A stretch of DNA of 42,260 bases from an uncultured Flavobacteriaceae bacterium. Lineage in GTDB: Bacteria > Bacteroidota > Bacteroidia > Flavobacteriales > Flavobacteriaceae. Shown one piece after another: positions 1 to 9,325 of this stretch. The stretch's first letter is position 1, and each line of letters opens with the position of its first letter. The notes under the pieces were generated by a model. That model searched no databases and was not told the origin of the DNA. It saw only the letters and a program-made list of their open reading frames with translations. Position numbers and translations under genes: made by a program. The DNA is taken from assembly GCA_943789455.1 (NCBI GenBank), contig CALSUE010000006.1, forward strand, positions 1-42,260. The letters run 5' to 3'.

Positions 1-12
1 TTTGAAGCAAAA
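1..12 (-). promoter_or_regulatory. Distal half-site of a probable HTCS operator cut by the window edge
   Basis: Bases 1-12 read TTTGAAGCAAAA. This is identical to the promoter-distal half-site of the susC operator (37459-37470) and differs by one base from the GH30 one. In the other minus-strand operators the partner half-site lies 21 bp lower, which here would fall outside the window. It would serve a minus-strand gene further left. Only one half is visible, so this is inference by similarity. Confidence 0.4.
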
Positions 13-42
13 GGCAACTAATAATTCAAAAACAAACAAAAG

Positions 43-939
43 TTAATATTGATATTGTTTGTTAATGGTTGGGCTTCCTGTTATGTAGGATAAAGAATTA
101 AGGAATAAATCTATTTCTAACGTAGTTTCTATAAAATATTTTAAAGGGGGTTTTGCAAAGAAGGCATGCCCCACATTTTTATAAAGAATTAAATCACATC
201 TGCTTCCAACGGTTTTCATGTTAGTTTGAAAGTTTTTTACTGTGCTCACAGGGATAATTTTATCTTTTGTACCAATAAGTATTATGGTTGGAGGTGCACC
301 CTTTGAAATATTATGAATGGGTGAAATTTCAGTGTATCGATCTTTAAATCTTCGATATCCAAAAGCATTAGGGCCGTTATCTATTACAGGGTTTAGTAAT
401 ACTAAAGCATTTGGTACAGAACTAATTTTTAGATTTTCTTTTGGGTTGTCTAAACCTTCAATATTACCACAAGCAGCAGCCAAATGACCACCAGCAGAAC
501 CACCTCCTGCAACGATCATATTTGGATTTATGTTTAATTCTTTTGCATTTTCTCTTACAAATCTAATCGCAGATTTTGCATCTTCAACAGCTTCAAATGG
601 TGTGGTATTATGCTTGTTTTTAATTCTATACTCAGCAGCTATTGCAATCATTCCTCTAGAAGCAAAATACATAGATTGTCTTTTAAACATTTTTGGGCTT
701 CCATTATTCCAACCTCCACCATGAAAGAATACAATACAATTATAAATACTGTCTTTTTGAAAATTTAAAGGCTTATAAACGTGAAGATTTAAAAGTGTTG
801 AATCTATTTGCTTATAAACTACTTTCTCGGCTGAAATTAAAACTTTATTTTGTTGACTAAAGCTATTTTTATTCAGAATTAATGAGAACATTAAAATCAA
901 GAAGAGCCGAAATCTGAATAAGCTTGGCAACACAATCAT
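43..939 (-). CDS. Exported alpha/beta-hydrolase esterase (BD-FAE/Aes-like), probable acyl-xylan esterase
   Basis: A 298-aa alpha/beta hydrolase with an N-terminal signal peptide ending near residue 28 (FSQ-Q). The oxyanion motif HGGGW is at residues 73-77 and the nucleophile elbow GGGSAGG contains Ser148. A C-terminal Asp (GTKDKIIP) and His (NVGHAFF) complete the triad. This pattern fits the BD-FAE / acetyl-esterase group, whose members remove acetyl or feruloyl groups from hemicellulose. It is the last gene of the minus-strand operon. Its ATG overlaps the stop of the upstream sulfatase by one base (TAATG), which suggests translational coupling. A periplasmic deacetylase or deacylase of xylan oligosaccharides is the likely role; the exact acyl group cannot be read from the sequence. 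Confidence 0.85.
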   Translation of the reverse strand: MIVLPSLFRFRLFLILMFSLILNKNSFSQQNKVLISAEKVVYKQIDSTLLNLHVYKPLNFQKDSIYNCIVFFHGGGWNNGSPKMFKRQSMYFASRGMIAIAAEYRIKNKHNTTPFEAVEDAKSAIRFVRENAKELNINPNMIVAGGGSAGGHLAAACGNIEGLDNPKENLKISSVPNALVLLNPVIDNGPNAFGYRRFKDRYTEISPIHNISKGAPPTIILIGTKDKIIPVSTVKNFQTNMKTVGSRCDLILYKNVGHAFFAKPPLKYFIETTLEIDLFLNSLSYITGSPTINKQYQY

Positions 940-2558
940 TATTTTTTGTTTAAAATTTCTTGAACAGATTCTTCATCTTTAATATTATCTACGATTCTCC
1001 CAAAATCAGTATCTGTTATTTTTCTAAAATCAACTAAACTTTTATCATTTTCATACTTTATCATTAAGTTTTTTAGCTTTACTTTCAATTCAGCTATTGT
1101 AGAAGCATAATTAGGATCACTATAGATGTTGTTCATTTGACTTGGATCCTTTTCTAAGTCATACAGTTCCCAAACATCGATGTTGTAATAAAAGTGAGCC
1201 AAGGTGTATTTTTGGGTTCTAATCCCATAATGGGGTTGAACATGATGCCAAAACGGAAATTCATAATAGTGATAATACATAGCATCTTGCCAGTCTTTAG
1301 GTGTATTGCCCTCTAAAACTGGAACAAAACTAGTTCCTTGCATTTTTTGAGTTGTTGTAATACCTGCTAATTCAAGCAAAGTAGGTGCGAAATCTATATT
1401 GGTAATGATGTCTTCATTAACAGACCCTGCTTTAATTCTTTCAGGGTACTTTACCATAAAAGGCATTCTTAAAGATTCTTCATAAATAAATCGTTTGTCA
1501 AAAAAACCATGATCTCCCAAATAAAAACCTTGGTCTGAGGTAACAATAATTATGGTGTTGTCTTCTAAATTATTTTCTTTTAAATAGGTTAAAACACGTC
1601 CAATATTATCATCAACAGACTTCACACAAGCCAAATAGTCTTTGATATAATTTTGATATCTCCATTTTTTACCTTCCTCATCAGACATTCCTTTTGGTTG
1701 AACTATTTCTCCTGCTTTGGCTCCGTAAAAATCCCATTGAATTCTTTCTTTACGTTTTAGATTTTTTGGTCGCTCTAATTTCATATCTCTTCTGCTAAAA
1801 TACTCCATAGTCATTTCTGTATCACCAGCAGTTTTTTCTCGTCCTTTATAGGTGTCATTAAAAGTAGAAGGGTAGGGCATTTCTTTATCATCCCAAAGTT
1901 TTTCATACTTTGTGTCTGGATGCCAAGGTCTATGAGGTGCTTTATATTGTAATACCATTAAAAATGGTTCGTTGGTCATTTCTTTAGCATCTAACCAATT
2001 CAATGCAAAATCAGTACTTAGATTCGTTGCATATCCTTTTTCCTTAACATTTTTACCATTATCGTTATAAAGTGGGTTCCAATAATTTCCTTGTTGTCCT
2101 GCAGCATTATGATACTTAAATGTATCAAAGCCAACAGGCTCTGTTCCTAAATGCCACTTTCCAAAAAGAGCTGTTTTGTAGCCGCTTTTTTGAAATTCTT
2201 GAGGGAAAGTCCATTTAGAGTCATCAAATTTTCCACCACTTTCATTTTTATAATAGCCATTTAAATTACTGTAATTACCCGTTAAAATAGCCGCTCTACT
2301 GGGTCCACAAATAGAATTAGTAACCAATACATCTTGAAACAGCATACCTTCCTTTGCAACCTTATCTATATTGGGTGTTGGAGCTATATCCTTATAGATA
2401 CCACCATAAGCACTAATAGCTTGTGTGGTTAAATCATCAGCCATAATGTAAATAATATTTGGCTTTTTTAATGGAATTCTTTTATCAGAATTACAGGATG
2501 TAATTGTAACTATTAAAGAAGTTAAAAGAATGATGGTTTTATGGGTTCTATTGATCAT
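939..2558 (-). CDS. S1 family sulfatase, lipoprotein
   Basis: A 539-aa type I (formylglycine) sulfatase. The lipobox TITSC puts the lipidated Cys at residue 22, so it is predicted to be membrane anchored in the cell envelope. The metal-binding Asp pair is at 41-42 (MADDL). The FGly signature CGPSR has the modifiable Cys at 84, and a TSDQGFYLGDHG metal/sulfate motif follows in the C-terminal half. The spacing and the motif HPDTKYEKLW resemble N-acetylglucosamine-6-sulfatase-like S1 members (possibly S1_11), but the subfamily is a guess. Its start lies within the previous gene, an 11-base overlap, and its stop overlaps the esterase start. In this context it would remove sulfate from xylan-derived oligosaccharides. 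Confidence 0.9.
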   Translation of the reverse strand: MINRTHKTIILLTSLIVTITSCNSDKRIPLKKPNIIYIMADDLTTQAISAYGGIYKDIAPTPNIDKVAKEGMLFQDVLVTNSICGPSRAAILTGNYSNLNGYYKNESGGKFDDSKWTFPQEFQKSGYKTALFGKWHLGTEPVGFDTFKYHNAAGQQGNYWNPLYNDNGKNVKEKGYATNLSTDFALNWLDAKEMTNEPFLMVLQYKAPHRPWHPDTKYEKLWDDKEMPYPSTFNDTYKGREKTAGDTEMTMEYFSRRDMKLERPKNLKRKERIQWDFYGAKAGEIVQPKGMSDEEGKKWRYQNYIKDYLACVKSVDDNIGRVLTYLKENNLEDNTIIIVTSDQGFYLGDHGFFDKRFIYEESLRMPFMVKYPERIKAGSVNEDIITNIDFAPTLLELAGITTTQKMQGTSFVPVLEGNTPKDWQDAMYYHYYEFPFWHHVQPHYGIRTQKYTLAHFYYNIDVWELYDLEKDPSQMNNIYSDPNYASTIAELKVKLKNLMIKYENDKSLVDFRKITDTDFGRIVDNIKDEESVQEILNKK

Positions 2559-3957
2559 GTTTAATTTTTTTATTTAAAATATTACTTAAACTATCCATAA
2601 CTATTTTATACTGATCTTCAACAGCTAAGTTTCTATTTTCATCAGGATCTGTATTGTGATCATATAACATCTTAGCAATGGTTTTATCGTTTATTTGCCA
2701 CTCAGTGTAGAAAAAATTATCAGCAATTAATGTCTCTCCTTTTTGATAACGAGCATATGCCTTGTTTTTAAAGATTTTTGAGGGATTTTGTAATGCATTA
2801 GTTAAAGAATTTCCTTCCAAGTGATCAGGTTTAGAGATATTTGCTAAATCACAAATTGAAGGATATAAATCTACCAGTTCTGCTATTGAATTGGTTTTTT
2901 TATTTTTTTGAATATCAGAGTCACTGATAATTAGAGGTACTTGAAGTGCTACTTCAAAATTACTATGTTTAACCCACAAACCGTGCTCCATTAAACTCCA
3001 GCCATGGTCTCCTACTAATATGATGGTTGTGTTTTCTCGCATGCCAAGATCGTCCAATCCTTTGATGAGTTTTCCCACCTGTGCATCAACATAACTTACT
3101 GATGCATAATAGCCGTGAATTAACTTTTTTGCCATTTCATTAGATACCTGTCCTTTTTTAGGAATGTCTTTATAGTATCGTAATTCTCCCCATAAATGTC
3201 TTGCTCTATTTGGAACATTAGCTTGAAATTGGTTGTTTTTAGGAAGCTCAATCTTTTTAGAATCGTATAAATCCCAATATTTTTTTGGCGCATTAAAAGG
3301 TAAATGTGGTTTTACAAATCCAACGGCCAGAAAAAATGGTTTTCCAGTTGCCTTCAAATTTTTTAAATCTTGAATTGATTTATTAGCAGTTTCACCATCA
3401 TTGTAGGCATCATCATCTACATCTGGACTTTCATAAGCGTAACCGTGTTTGCCATTACTTTCTAATAATATATTTTCTTTTGAAATATAATTTCTCCATT
3501 TTTTTGAAGACGGATACCATTCTTCATCCCATTCTTCAATATCGTATTTTAAATGTGTAATTTTATTGTTACTTATGGTTGTATAGCCCTCGTTTTTTAA
3601 ATGTTTAACTAAGTTTAATGCATTTGGTGTTTCCTTTTTTATACTAGCATTATACCTTAAAAACCGTTTTGATGTAGGTCTAATTCCGGTAAGTAAACTA
3701 GCCCTTGAAGCACCACAGACTGGAACATTACTATAGGCTCTGTTAAAGACTACTCCCGATTTAGCTAATGCATCTATATGTGGACTAATAATTTTATTCT
3801 CTCCATAAATATTAAGTTCTGGGCGCAGGTCATCTACCATAATAAAGAGAATATTTTTCTTTTTTGAGATGGTAGTTTTTTCTTCATTTTCTCTAGTTGT
3901 TTTAAAACTTAAAAAAACCAGAACAAGACTTAATACTATGAGTTTGCGAGAGTTCAT
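2548..3957 (-). CDS. S1 sulfatase, iduronate-2-sulfatase-like, CxASR type
   Basis: A 469-aa exported sulfatase with a hydrophobic signal segment over residues 5-18 and no clear lipobox. The metal Asp pair is at 42-43 (VDDLRPELNIYG). The FGly motif is CGASR with Cys81, so Ala replaces the usual Pro. The motifs VDDLRP, VGFVKPHLPF and VGDHGWSLMEHG are typical of the iduronate-2-sulfatase-like group (S1_7-like by recall). It directly abuts GH3 (no gap) and overlaps the next sulfatase by 11 bases, so it is firmly inside the operon. It is related to the sulfatase at 25681-27159 and to the sulfatase half of the fusion at 6306. The substrate position of the sulfate is unknown. Confidence 0.9.
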   Translation of the reverse strand: MNSRKLIVLSLVLVFLSFKTTRENEEKTTISKKKNILFIMVDDLRPELNIYGENKIISPHIDALAKSGVVFNRAYSNVPVCGASRASLLTGIRPTSKRFLRYNASIKKETPNALNLVKHLKNEGYTTISNNKITHLKYDIEEWDEEWYPSSKKWRNYISKENILLESNGKHGYAYESPDVDDDAYNDGETANKSIQDLKNLKATGKPFFLAVGFVKPHLPFNAPKKYWDLYDSKKIELPKNNQFQANVPNRARHLWGELRYYKDIPKKGQVSNEMAKKLIHGYYASVSYVDAQVGKLIKGLDDLGMRENTTIILVGDHGWSLMEHGLWVKHSNFEVALQVPLIISDSDIQKNKKTNSIAELVDLYPSICDLANISKPDHLEGNSLTNALQNPSKIFKNKAYARYQKGETLIADNFFYTEWQINDKTIAKMLYDHNTDPDENRNLAVEDQYKIVMDSLSNILNKKIKHDQ

Positions 3958-6297
3958 TTATAATTTAATCTTTTTATTAACTGTTAAAATTGTCTTTTTT
4001 AAATCACTATTCTTTGAAGAAGAACCAGTCATAATGGTGAAAGTTCCCGGTTCTACAACATAATTCATGTCAATATCATAAAATGCTAAACTCTCTGAGT
4101 TTAGTGTAAATTTTATTTTTTTTGTTTCTCCTGCTTTTAGAAAAACTCGTTGGTATCCCTTTAATTCTTTTACAGGTCTAGTTACACTACTTACATTATC
4201 TCTAATGTATAGTTGTGCAACCTCCTCACCATCAACCTTACCCGTATTTGTGATTTCTGTGGTAACTAGTATTGTATTTTCTTTATTTAAAGTGCTATTT
4301 GACAACAAAGGGGTACTATATTTATAACTAGTATAACTTAAGCCATATCCAAATGGGTATAAAGGAGTTTTTTTCTCATCGGCATATTTGTGAAAATAAG
4401 CAGAGGGCTTGTGATTGTAAATCATTCTTAATTGCCCAACACTTCTTGCAACAGTTAGTGGTAATTTACCGCTTGGATTTACCTCACCAAATACTATTTC
4501 AGCTACAGCTTGGCCTCCTAAATTACCTGGTTCCCAAGCTTCCAGAATTGCAGGAATATTATTTTGTAGCCAAGGCTCAGAAATAGGCTTTCCGTTTACC
4601 AAAACAATAATAACTGGGGTTCCAGTTTCCTTTATAGCTTTTACTAAATCTAACTGTTTTCCAAATAAATCTAAAGATGCTCTAGCCATATTCTCTCCTG
4701 CCGTTTTATCTTTCCATTTGTAGCGCATAGAATTATCTCCAACAACAACAATTGCAACATCTGCATTTTTAGCTTTTCTTGCGGCTTCTTCAATTTTATT
4801 AACCTTAATTTTTCGAATATTTTCTCCTGAATTAAAATAGTCTACACTATACCCTTTGGTTTCTCCTAATGTTTTAATTCCTTCATAAATGGTTGTCACA
4901 TTTTCATTCGGCTGAGCAGCATGCCAATCTCCTAATATAGATTGGTTATTTGCATTGGGTCCTGTTACAAATATGTTCTTTTTTGAAGTAGTTTTTTGTA
5001 GGGGTAATATTCCATTATTTTTAAGTAATACAATCCCTTTTCTTGCAGATTCTAGAGCGGTAGCTTTATGTTCTTTGGTAAAAAGTAATTCTTCTTTTTT
5101 ATCTAAATCAACAAATCTATTTTCAAATAATCCTAGTTTAAATTTCGCAGTTAAAATTTTACGACATGCATCATTTACACGATTTATAGAGAGTTTACCC
5201 TCCTCTACAGAAGCAATAATTGCCTCTGTAAATTTTGGTCCATGCATATGCATATCCATACCAGCATTAACAGATAAATAGGAAGCTTCTTTCATATCGG
5301 GGGCCGTATGGTGTAACGTATTTATACGCTCAATATCTAACCAATCACTTACATAAAAGCCATTAAAACCAAATTCATCTCTTAGTATATCTGTCATTAA
5401 CCATTTATTCATATGACACGGTACACCGTTTAATTCGTTATGGGCAGCCATGATAGAATATACACCAGCTTCTATTGCTTTCTTATAAGGAGGTAAATGA
5501 ACTTCTCTAAGTGTTCGTAAAGAAATATCTGCAGGAGCAGCATTTAATCCATTGATAGATTCACCACCACCAATTAAGTGTTTTGCACATGCAATTACTT
5601 TTTGTGTTCCTGTAAAATCATCTTGTTGAAATCCATTTATCATAGAAGCCCCCATATTACCAACCATAAAAGGATCTTCCCCTAGAGTTTCTCCAACTCG
5701 CCCCCATCTAGGGTCTCTTAAAATATCAATATTTGGAGTAAACGCCCAATGACTTCCCGTAGCTCGCATCTCTTTGGCAGTTTGTTTTCCTACTGAATAT
5801 AAAAAACTGTCATCCCAAGTTGATGCTAGCCCAATAGGTGATGGATATACAGTAGTTCCTGAAACTAAAGCATTACCATGTATTGCGTCTATTCCAATTA
5901 ATAGCGGAATTTTTAGAGGTGATTTTAATGCCAATTCTTGTAAATAATTAGCTTCTTCAGCAGTTAAAACATGTAAAAAAGAACCTATTTTTCCTTCTAT
6001 TGTTAAATTAGTTACATCATTGATTGATAAGTCTTTATAAAATCCTTGTGCATCATTATTTGCTTTATCGTCATTTGGATTCCCAGAGCGCATGTGTTCT
6101 AAGCCAACAAACTGGTTCATTTGAGAAACCTTATCCTCTAATGTCATTCTTTGCATTAAATCATCAACTCTCTTATCAATTGATAGTAAGGGATTTAAGT
6201 ATTTTGGATTATTTATTTTTTTATCTCCTTCATATGAGGTGAATACCATTGCTAAACAAAAAAATAAAATAGGTGTTGTTATACTATTTAAGTTCAT
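3958..6297 (-). CDS. GH3 beta-glycosidase, probable beta-xylosidase/glucosidase
   Basis: A 779-aa glycoside hydrolase family 3 enzyme of BglX-like length, with an N-terminal signal peptide in the first ~22 residues. The GH3 N-terminal barrel covers about residues 40-380, with the conserved KH (239-240) and the nucleophile Asp318 in VSDW. The C-terminal alpha/beta sandwich follows (about 420-640) and a fibronectin-III-like domain ends the protein (about 690-770). The family removes terminal beta-linked sugars from the non-reducing end with retention. In this xylan context it is probably a periplasmic beta-xylosidase, though beta-glucosidase activity cannot be excluded. It lies 8 bp downstream of the sulfatase-GH10 fusion gene and abuts the next sulfatase. 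Confidence 0.9.
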   Translation of the reverse strand: MNLNSITTPILFFCLAMVFTSYEGDKKINNPKYLNPLLSIDKRVDDLMQRMTLEDKVSQMNQFVGLEHMRSGNPNDDKANNDAQGFYKDLSINDVTNLTIEGKIGSFLHVLTAEEANYLQELALKSPLKIPLLIGIDAIHGNALVSGTTVYPSPIGLASTWDDSFLYSVGKQTAKEMRATGSHWAFTPNIDILRDPRWGRVGETLGEDPFMVGNMGASMINGFQQDDFTGTQKVIACAKHLIGGGESINGLNAAPADISLRTLREVHLPPYKKAIEAGVYSIMAAHNELNGVPCHMNKWLMTDILRDEFGFNGFYVSDWLDIERINTLHHTAPDMKEASYLSVNAGMDMHMHGPKFTEAIIASVEEGKLSINRVNDACRKILTAKFKLGLFENRFVDLDKKEELLFTKEHKATALESARKGIVLLKNNGILPLQKTTSKKNIFVTGPNANNQSILGDWHAAQPNENVTTIYEGIKTLGETKGYSVDYFNSGENIRKIKVNKIEEAARKAKNADVAIVVVGDNSMRYKWKDKTAGENMARASLDLFGKQLDLVKAIKETGTPVIIVLVNGKPISEPWLQNNIPAILEAWEPGNLGGQAVAEIVFGEVNPSGKLPLTVARSVGQLRMIYNHKPSAYFHKYADEKKTPLYPFGYGLSYTSYKYSTPLLSNSTLNKENTILVTTEITNTGKVDGEEVAQLYIRDNVSSVTRPVKELKGYQRVFLKAGETKKIKFTLNSESLAFYDIDMNYVVEPGTFTIMTGSSSKNSDLKKTILTVNKKIKL

Positions 6298-6305
6298 TAT
6301 TAATT

Positions 6306-9167
6306 TCAGTTTTGTATTGCTTTATTGATAATATTATAAGCAGGAGTAGGGTTAAAGTCTAGGTCATAAATAGAATGAAATGCTCCCTGTTTCCCTTTTT
6401 TTGTTCGTACTCCAAGATCCCATAAGTTTAGAGTAACAACTCCTGATGTTGTTTTTTTCTTTAAAGTCTCAATAAGTTTTTTATAAAAAATTGCTTGTTT
6501 TTCTCGACCTTCAATCAATTTATTATTGTCATTAATAAAATAATCTAACTCTGTTACATGAAATTCTAAATTATTTTGGTGAGCCCAATCTATTAAGTCA
6601 GAAAGTTTTTGGAGTTCTTTGTCAGTATTTTCAATAAGAGCTCTTGTTGAAGAACTTAATCCAATATGTGCTTGCCATCCAATTCCATCCACACGATATC
6701 CTTTTGATCTTATATATAGAATTGATTCTTTAACTTTTTCCCATAATTTTGATTGCATTCCTGCATTTTGATTGTACACCAATTTTATGTTTTTAGCATA
6801 TTTAGTTGCAATTTCAAAGGATTTTAAGATATATATTGGAAATCCATTTTCATCTAAACCTATTTTTAACCATGGATTTTCCCATTTATTAGTTCCTTCT
6901 TTAGGTCCAAACCATTTGCCGCTAGGTAGTATGGTTTCATTTACAACATCCATCCATTTTACGGTTGGTTCATCGTTAAATTTTTTAGCAAAGGCTGTTG
7001 TAAATTCAATCATCATATCTTCTAATTCTTCTGCTGTTCTATAATCTTGTTTTGCCCATTTTGAAGCTTGAGGTGATATTGGACCATGTAAACGAACTTG
7101 AATGTCATGTTTTTTTGAAAATTTGACGAAATCATCTATTTGTTGCCAATTCCAAACTTTTGGATTTGGATGAACTCTTGATTGTTTTGCTGCATTAGCT
7201 GGTGTTAAATAGTTGAAATCTTTTAAAAAAAGTTTTTCTTTAATGGTATTTAACTCTTTGTAATTTAAAGTTGCACCAATTAATAAATTAGATGATTTTT
7301 CATTTTTTTCTAATTTATTAATTTGAGCAAACTCACTCTTTGAGAATTTTGTTAGAAGTTTATTTTTTGTTTTTAAAAAAGTAGCTTTATATACCTTTCT
7401 TTTTTCTTCTTGAGAAAGATTTTTTCCTTTTATTTTCGATATATTATTGGTGTATTTTTCAGTTAATGTTTCTAATAAAAACTGACTTCTTTCATCGGTC
7501 AACTTCATTTCTTTAGTTATAAATTCTGAAATGCGTTGTGCACGTTTATTCGTATTCTGATATTTAATTGTAGGGTCAATTTTTTTAGTATCTGTTGTAG
7601 GATTAACAATACTTTTATTAAAGTATCGAGCAGCTAATAATTGAAAAGTTGCTTTTACTTTTTGGTAACTTTCAACACTAATTTTGTTTTCAGTTTCTAA
7701 CGGATCTTTCTTATAATCATACAATTCTTCCGCATAAATATCTTCCTTGTAAATTGGCTCTGTACTTTTTTTATTCTTCACCCAAACCGTATATCTATAG
7801 TCATTAGTTCTAAAACTATACCCCATTTTATTTCTTCTCGGAAATTGACTTACAGCATATATTTTTTTAGTGGTTACTTCTCCATTTAGCTGTCCTTTAA
7901 GGCTCAAGCCGTCAAGGTTTTTAGGAATATTTAAATTAGCTAATTCACTTAATGTTGGAAATATATCTACAAATTCTGTAGGGGTATTAATTTTATATCC
8001 TTTATTTATTCTTGGATCATAAATAATTAATGGTGAGCGTGTTGCTTGTTCAAAATTAGAATGTTTGTTCCAAAGGCTGTGATCTCCAAGATGCCACCCG
8101 TGATCTCCCCAAATCACAATAATAGTATTTTTATCTAATCCTTTTTCCTTTAATTTATTATTGATTTTGCCTATTTGTGCATCAATATAACTAGTGGCAG
8201 CATAATAGCCATGAATTAGTTTTTTTTGAAGCTTTTCATCCAATTCTAGTAAACCATCTTCATTTAATTTATAGATTATTTCTGGTGTTTTATAGCTCTG
8301 CATTTCACCTGCTTTATGATAAGCAATGTCAACAGCATTTTTGGATTTTTTTTGATAAGGAGCTATTTTAATTTCATTTTCATCATATAGTTCCCAATAC
8401 TTTCTTGGTGCTACAAAAGGTAAATGAGGTCGTTTAAAACCTACAGCCAGAAAAAAAGGTTTAGAAGTATTTATTTTATCTAATAACTGTATACTTTTAT
8501 TAGCAATAGCACCATCAATATAAGCTCCGTCAGGCACATCTCCTATTTCATATGGTGGTTTAAAACGATCTCTGATATATTTATTAATTTTTTGCTTGTC
8601 TATATTGTTTACTATTGCTTTATTTTTTATGCCTTTGATTACCGATAGATTTTTTTTACTTTGATAAAATCCCAATGCAGGTTGGTTATATCCATTAGGA
8701 TATTCAAGATTTCTTTCTTTAATATGAGGCACACTCCATGAGGGTTTGTCTCTGTCACTATCAACACACCTTGGGTCGTAAATTTTTCCAACGCCAATGG
8801 TTTCATATCCATTCTGCTTAAAATATTGAGGAATGGTTAAAATATCTGGATTTTTATCACGCATCTTTGTTTTTAAATCCCAAACCTTAGTGTAATCAGG
8901 TCTTTTCCCCGATAGTAAACTTGCCCTAGAGGGTCCACAGACTGCCTGTTGGGTGTGATTGTTTAAAAATGTTGTTCCATTCTTAGCAATGTCATCAATA
9001 TTTGGTGTTATTGCTAGTTGATCACCAAAGCTTCCTATAGTTGGTTTTAAATCATCAATAGCAATAAATAAAATATTAGGTTTTGATGTTTCTTGTGCCT
9101 GAAATTTAATGGTGCTTAAAAATAGTAATAACAGAAACAAGCATCTTCTCATAATCAAATTTTTCAT
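6306..9167 (-). CDS. Fusion protein: S1 sulfatase + helical LTxxQ-like linker + GH10-like domain
   Basis: An exported two-enzyme fusion. I choose the ATG at 9167 (953 aa); a GTG at 9182 would add five residues. From the ATG, a signal peptide ends near residue 23. The sulfatase domain covers about 28-530, with IDDLKP, CGPSR (Cys77) and WGDHGWHLGDH. A helical stretch at about 540-630 contains KLTDERSQ and resembles LTxxQ/Spy-like modules. A GH10-like domain covers about 630-950, with acid/base Glu744 (VVNET), nucleophile Glu873 (VTELD) and the QAH motif. The usual GH10 segment HxLVWHxQ is replaced by HGPISPQ, so the -1 subsite differs. It is first in its operon, behind an HTCS-type operator. 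A self-contained desulfating xylanase acting on sulfated chains is likely, but the GH10 activity is unproven. Confidence 0.88.
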   Translation of the reverse strand: MKNLIMRRCLFLLLLFLSTIKFQAQETSKPNILFIAIDDLKPTIGSFGDQLAITPNIDDIAKNGTTFLNNHTQQAVCGPSRASLLSGKRPDYTKVWDLKTKMRDKNPDILTIPQYFKQNGYETIGVGKIYDPRCVDSDRDKPSWSVPHIKERNLEYPNGYNQPALGFYQSKKNLSVIKGIKNKAIVNNIDKQKINKYIRDRFKPPYEIGDVPDGAYIDGAIANKSIQLLDKINTSKPFFLAVGFKRPHLPFVAPRKYWELYDENEIKIAPYQKKSKNAVDIAYHKAGEMQSYKTPEIIYKLNEDGLLELDEKLQKKLIHGYYAATSYIDAQIGKINNKLKEKGLDKNTIIVIWGDHGWHLGDHSLWNKHSNFEQATRSPLIIYDPRINKGYKINTPTEFVDIFPTLSELANLNIPKNLDGLSLKGQLNGEVTTKKIYAVSQFPRRNKMGYSFRTNDYRYTVWVKNKKSTEPIYKEDIYAEELYDYKKDPLETENKISVESYQKVKATFQLLAARYFNKSIVNPTTDTKKIDPTIKYQNTNKRAQRISEFITKEMKLTDERSQFLLETLTEKYTNNISKIKGKNLSQEEKRKVYKATFLKTKNKLLTKFSKSEFAQINKLEKNEKSSNLLIGATLNYKELNTIKEKLFLKDFNYLTPANAAKQSRVHPNPKVWNWQQIDDFVKFSKKHDIQVRLHGPISPQASKWAKQDYRTAEELEDMMIEFTTAFAKKFNDEPTVKWMDVVNETILPSGKWFGPKEGTNKWENPWLKIGLDENGFPIYILKSFEIATKYAKNIKLVYNQNAGMQSKLWEKVKESILYIRSKGYRVDGIGWQAHIGLSSSTRALIENTDKELQKLSDLIDWAHQNNLEFHVTELDYFINDNNKLIEGREKQAIFYKKLIETLKKKTTSGVVTLNLWDLGVRTKKGKQGAFHSIYDLDFNPTPAYNIINKAIQN

Positions 9168-9212
9168 TTTGGTAGTATTCACTCTGTAAAATAGTTGTTA
9201 AAATCTATTTAT

Positions 9213-9276
9213 CAAAGTTATCTTTCATAAGAAACTCTAGCTATTATTTTTGAGGATAAATCTATAAAATTTGAGG
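9213..9276 (-). promoter_or_regulatory. HTCS-type operator and -7 box for the sulfatase-GH10 operon
   Basis: On the minus strand, two perfect copies of CCTCAAA (plus strand TTTGAGG at 9249-9255 and 9270-9276) are 21 bp apart. A perfect Bacteroidetes -7 box TAACTTTG (plus strand 9213-9220) lies 28 bp beyond the proximal copy. No -33 TTG is present, as expected for an activator-dependent promoter. The same arrangement precedes xylB, GH30 and susC. Transcription would start about 40 bases before the ATG at 9167. Confidence 0.7.
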
Positions 9277-9298
9277 ATAAGTAATTAATAGTAATCTC

Positions 9299-9325
9299 TT
9301 TGCTCGCAAAAAAAAGTTATATTTA
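9299..9325 (+). promoter_or_regulatory. Possible promoter of the FGE operon
   Basis: TTTG at 9299-9302 is followed after 15 bases by TATATTTA (9318-9325), one mismatch from the TAnnTTTG -7 box. The spacer is a little shorter than usual. The operator next to it faces the opposite gene, so the FGE gene may be expressed independently of it. Weak evidence. Confidence 0.3.

Noticed and set aside
530..724. Open frames opposite or inside larger genes (for example 530-724, 4955-5281, 6772-7044, 38770-39045)
   Set aside because: They overlap well-supported enzymes, lack family motifs or plausible starts, and have the low-complexity composition expected of antisense frames in AT-rich genes.
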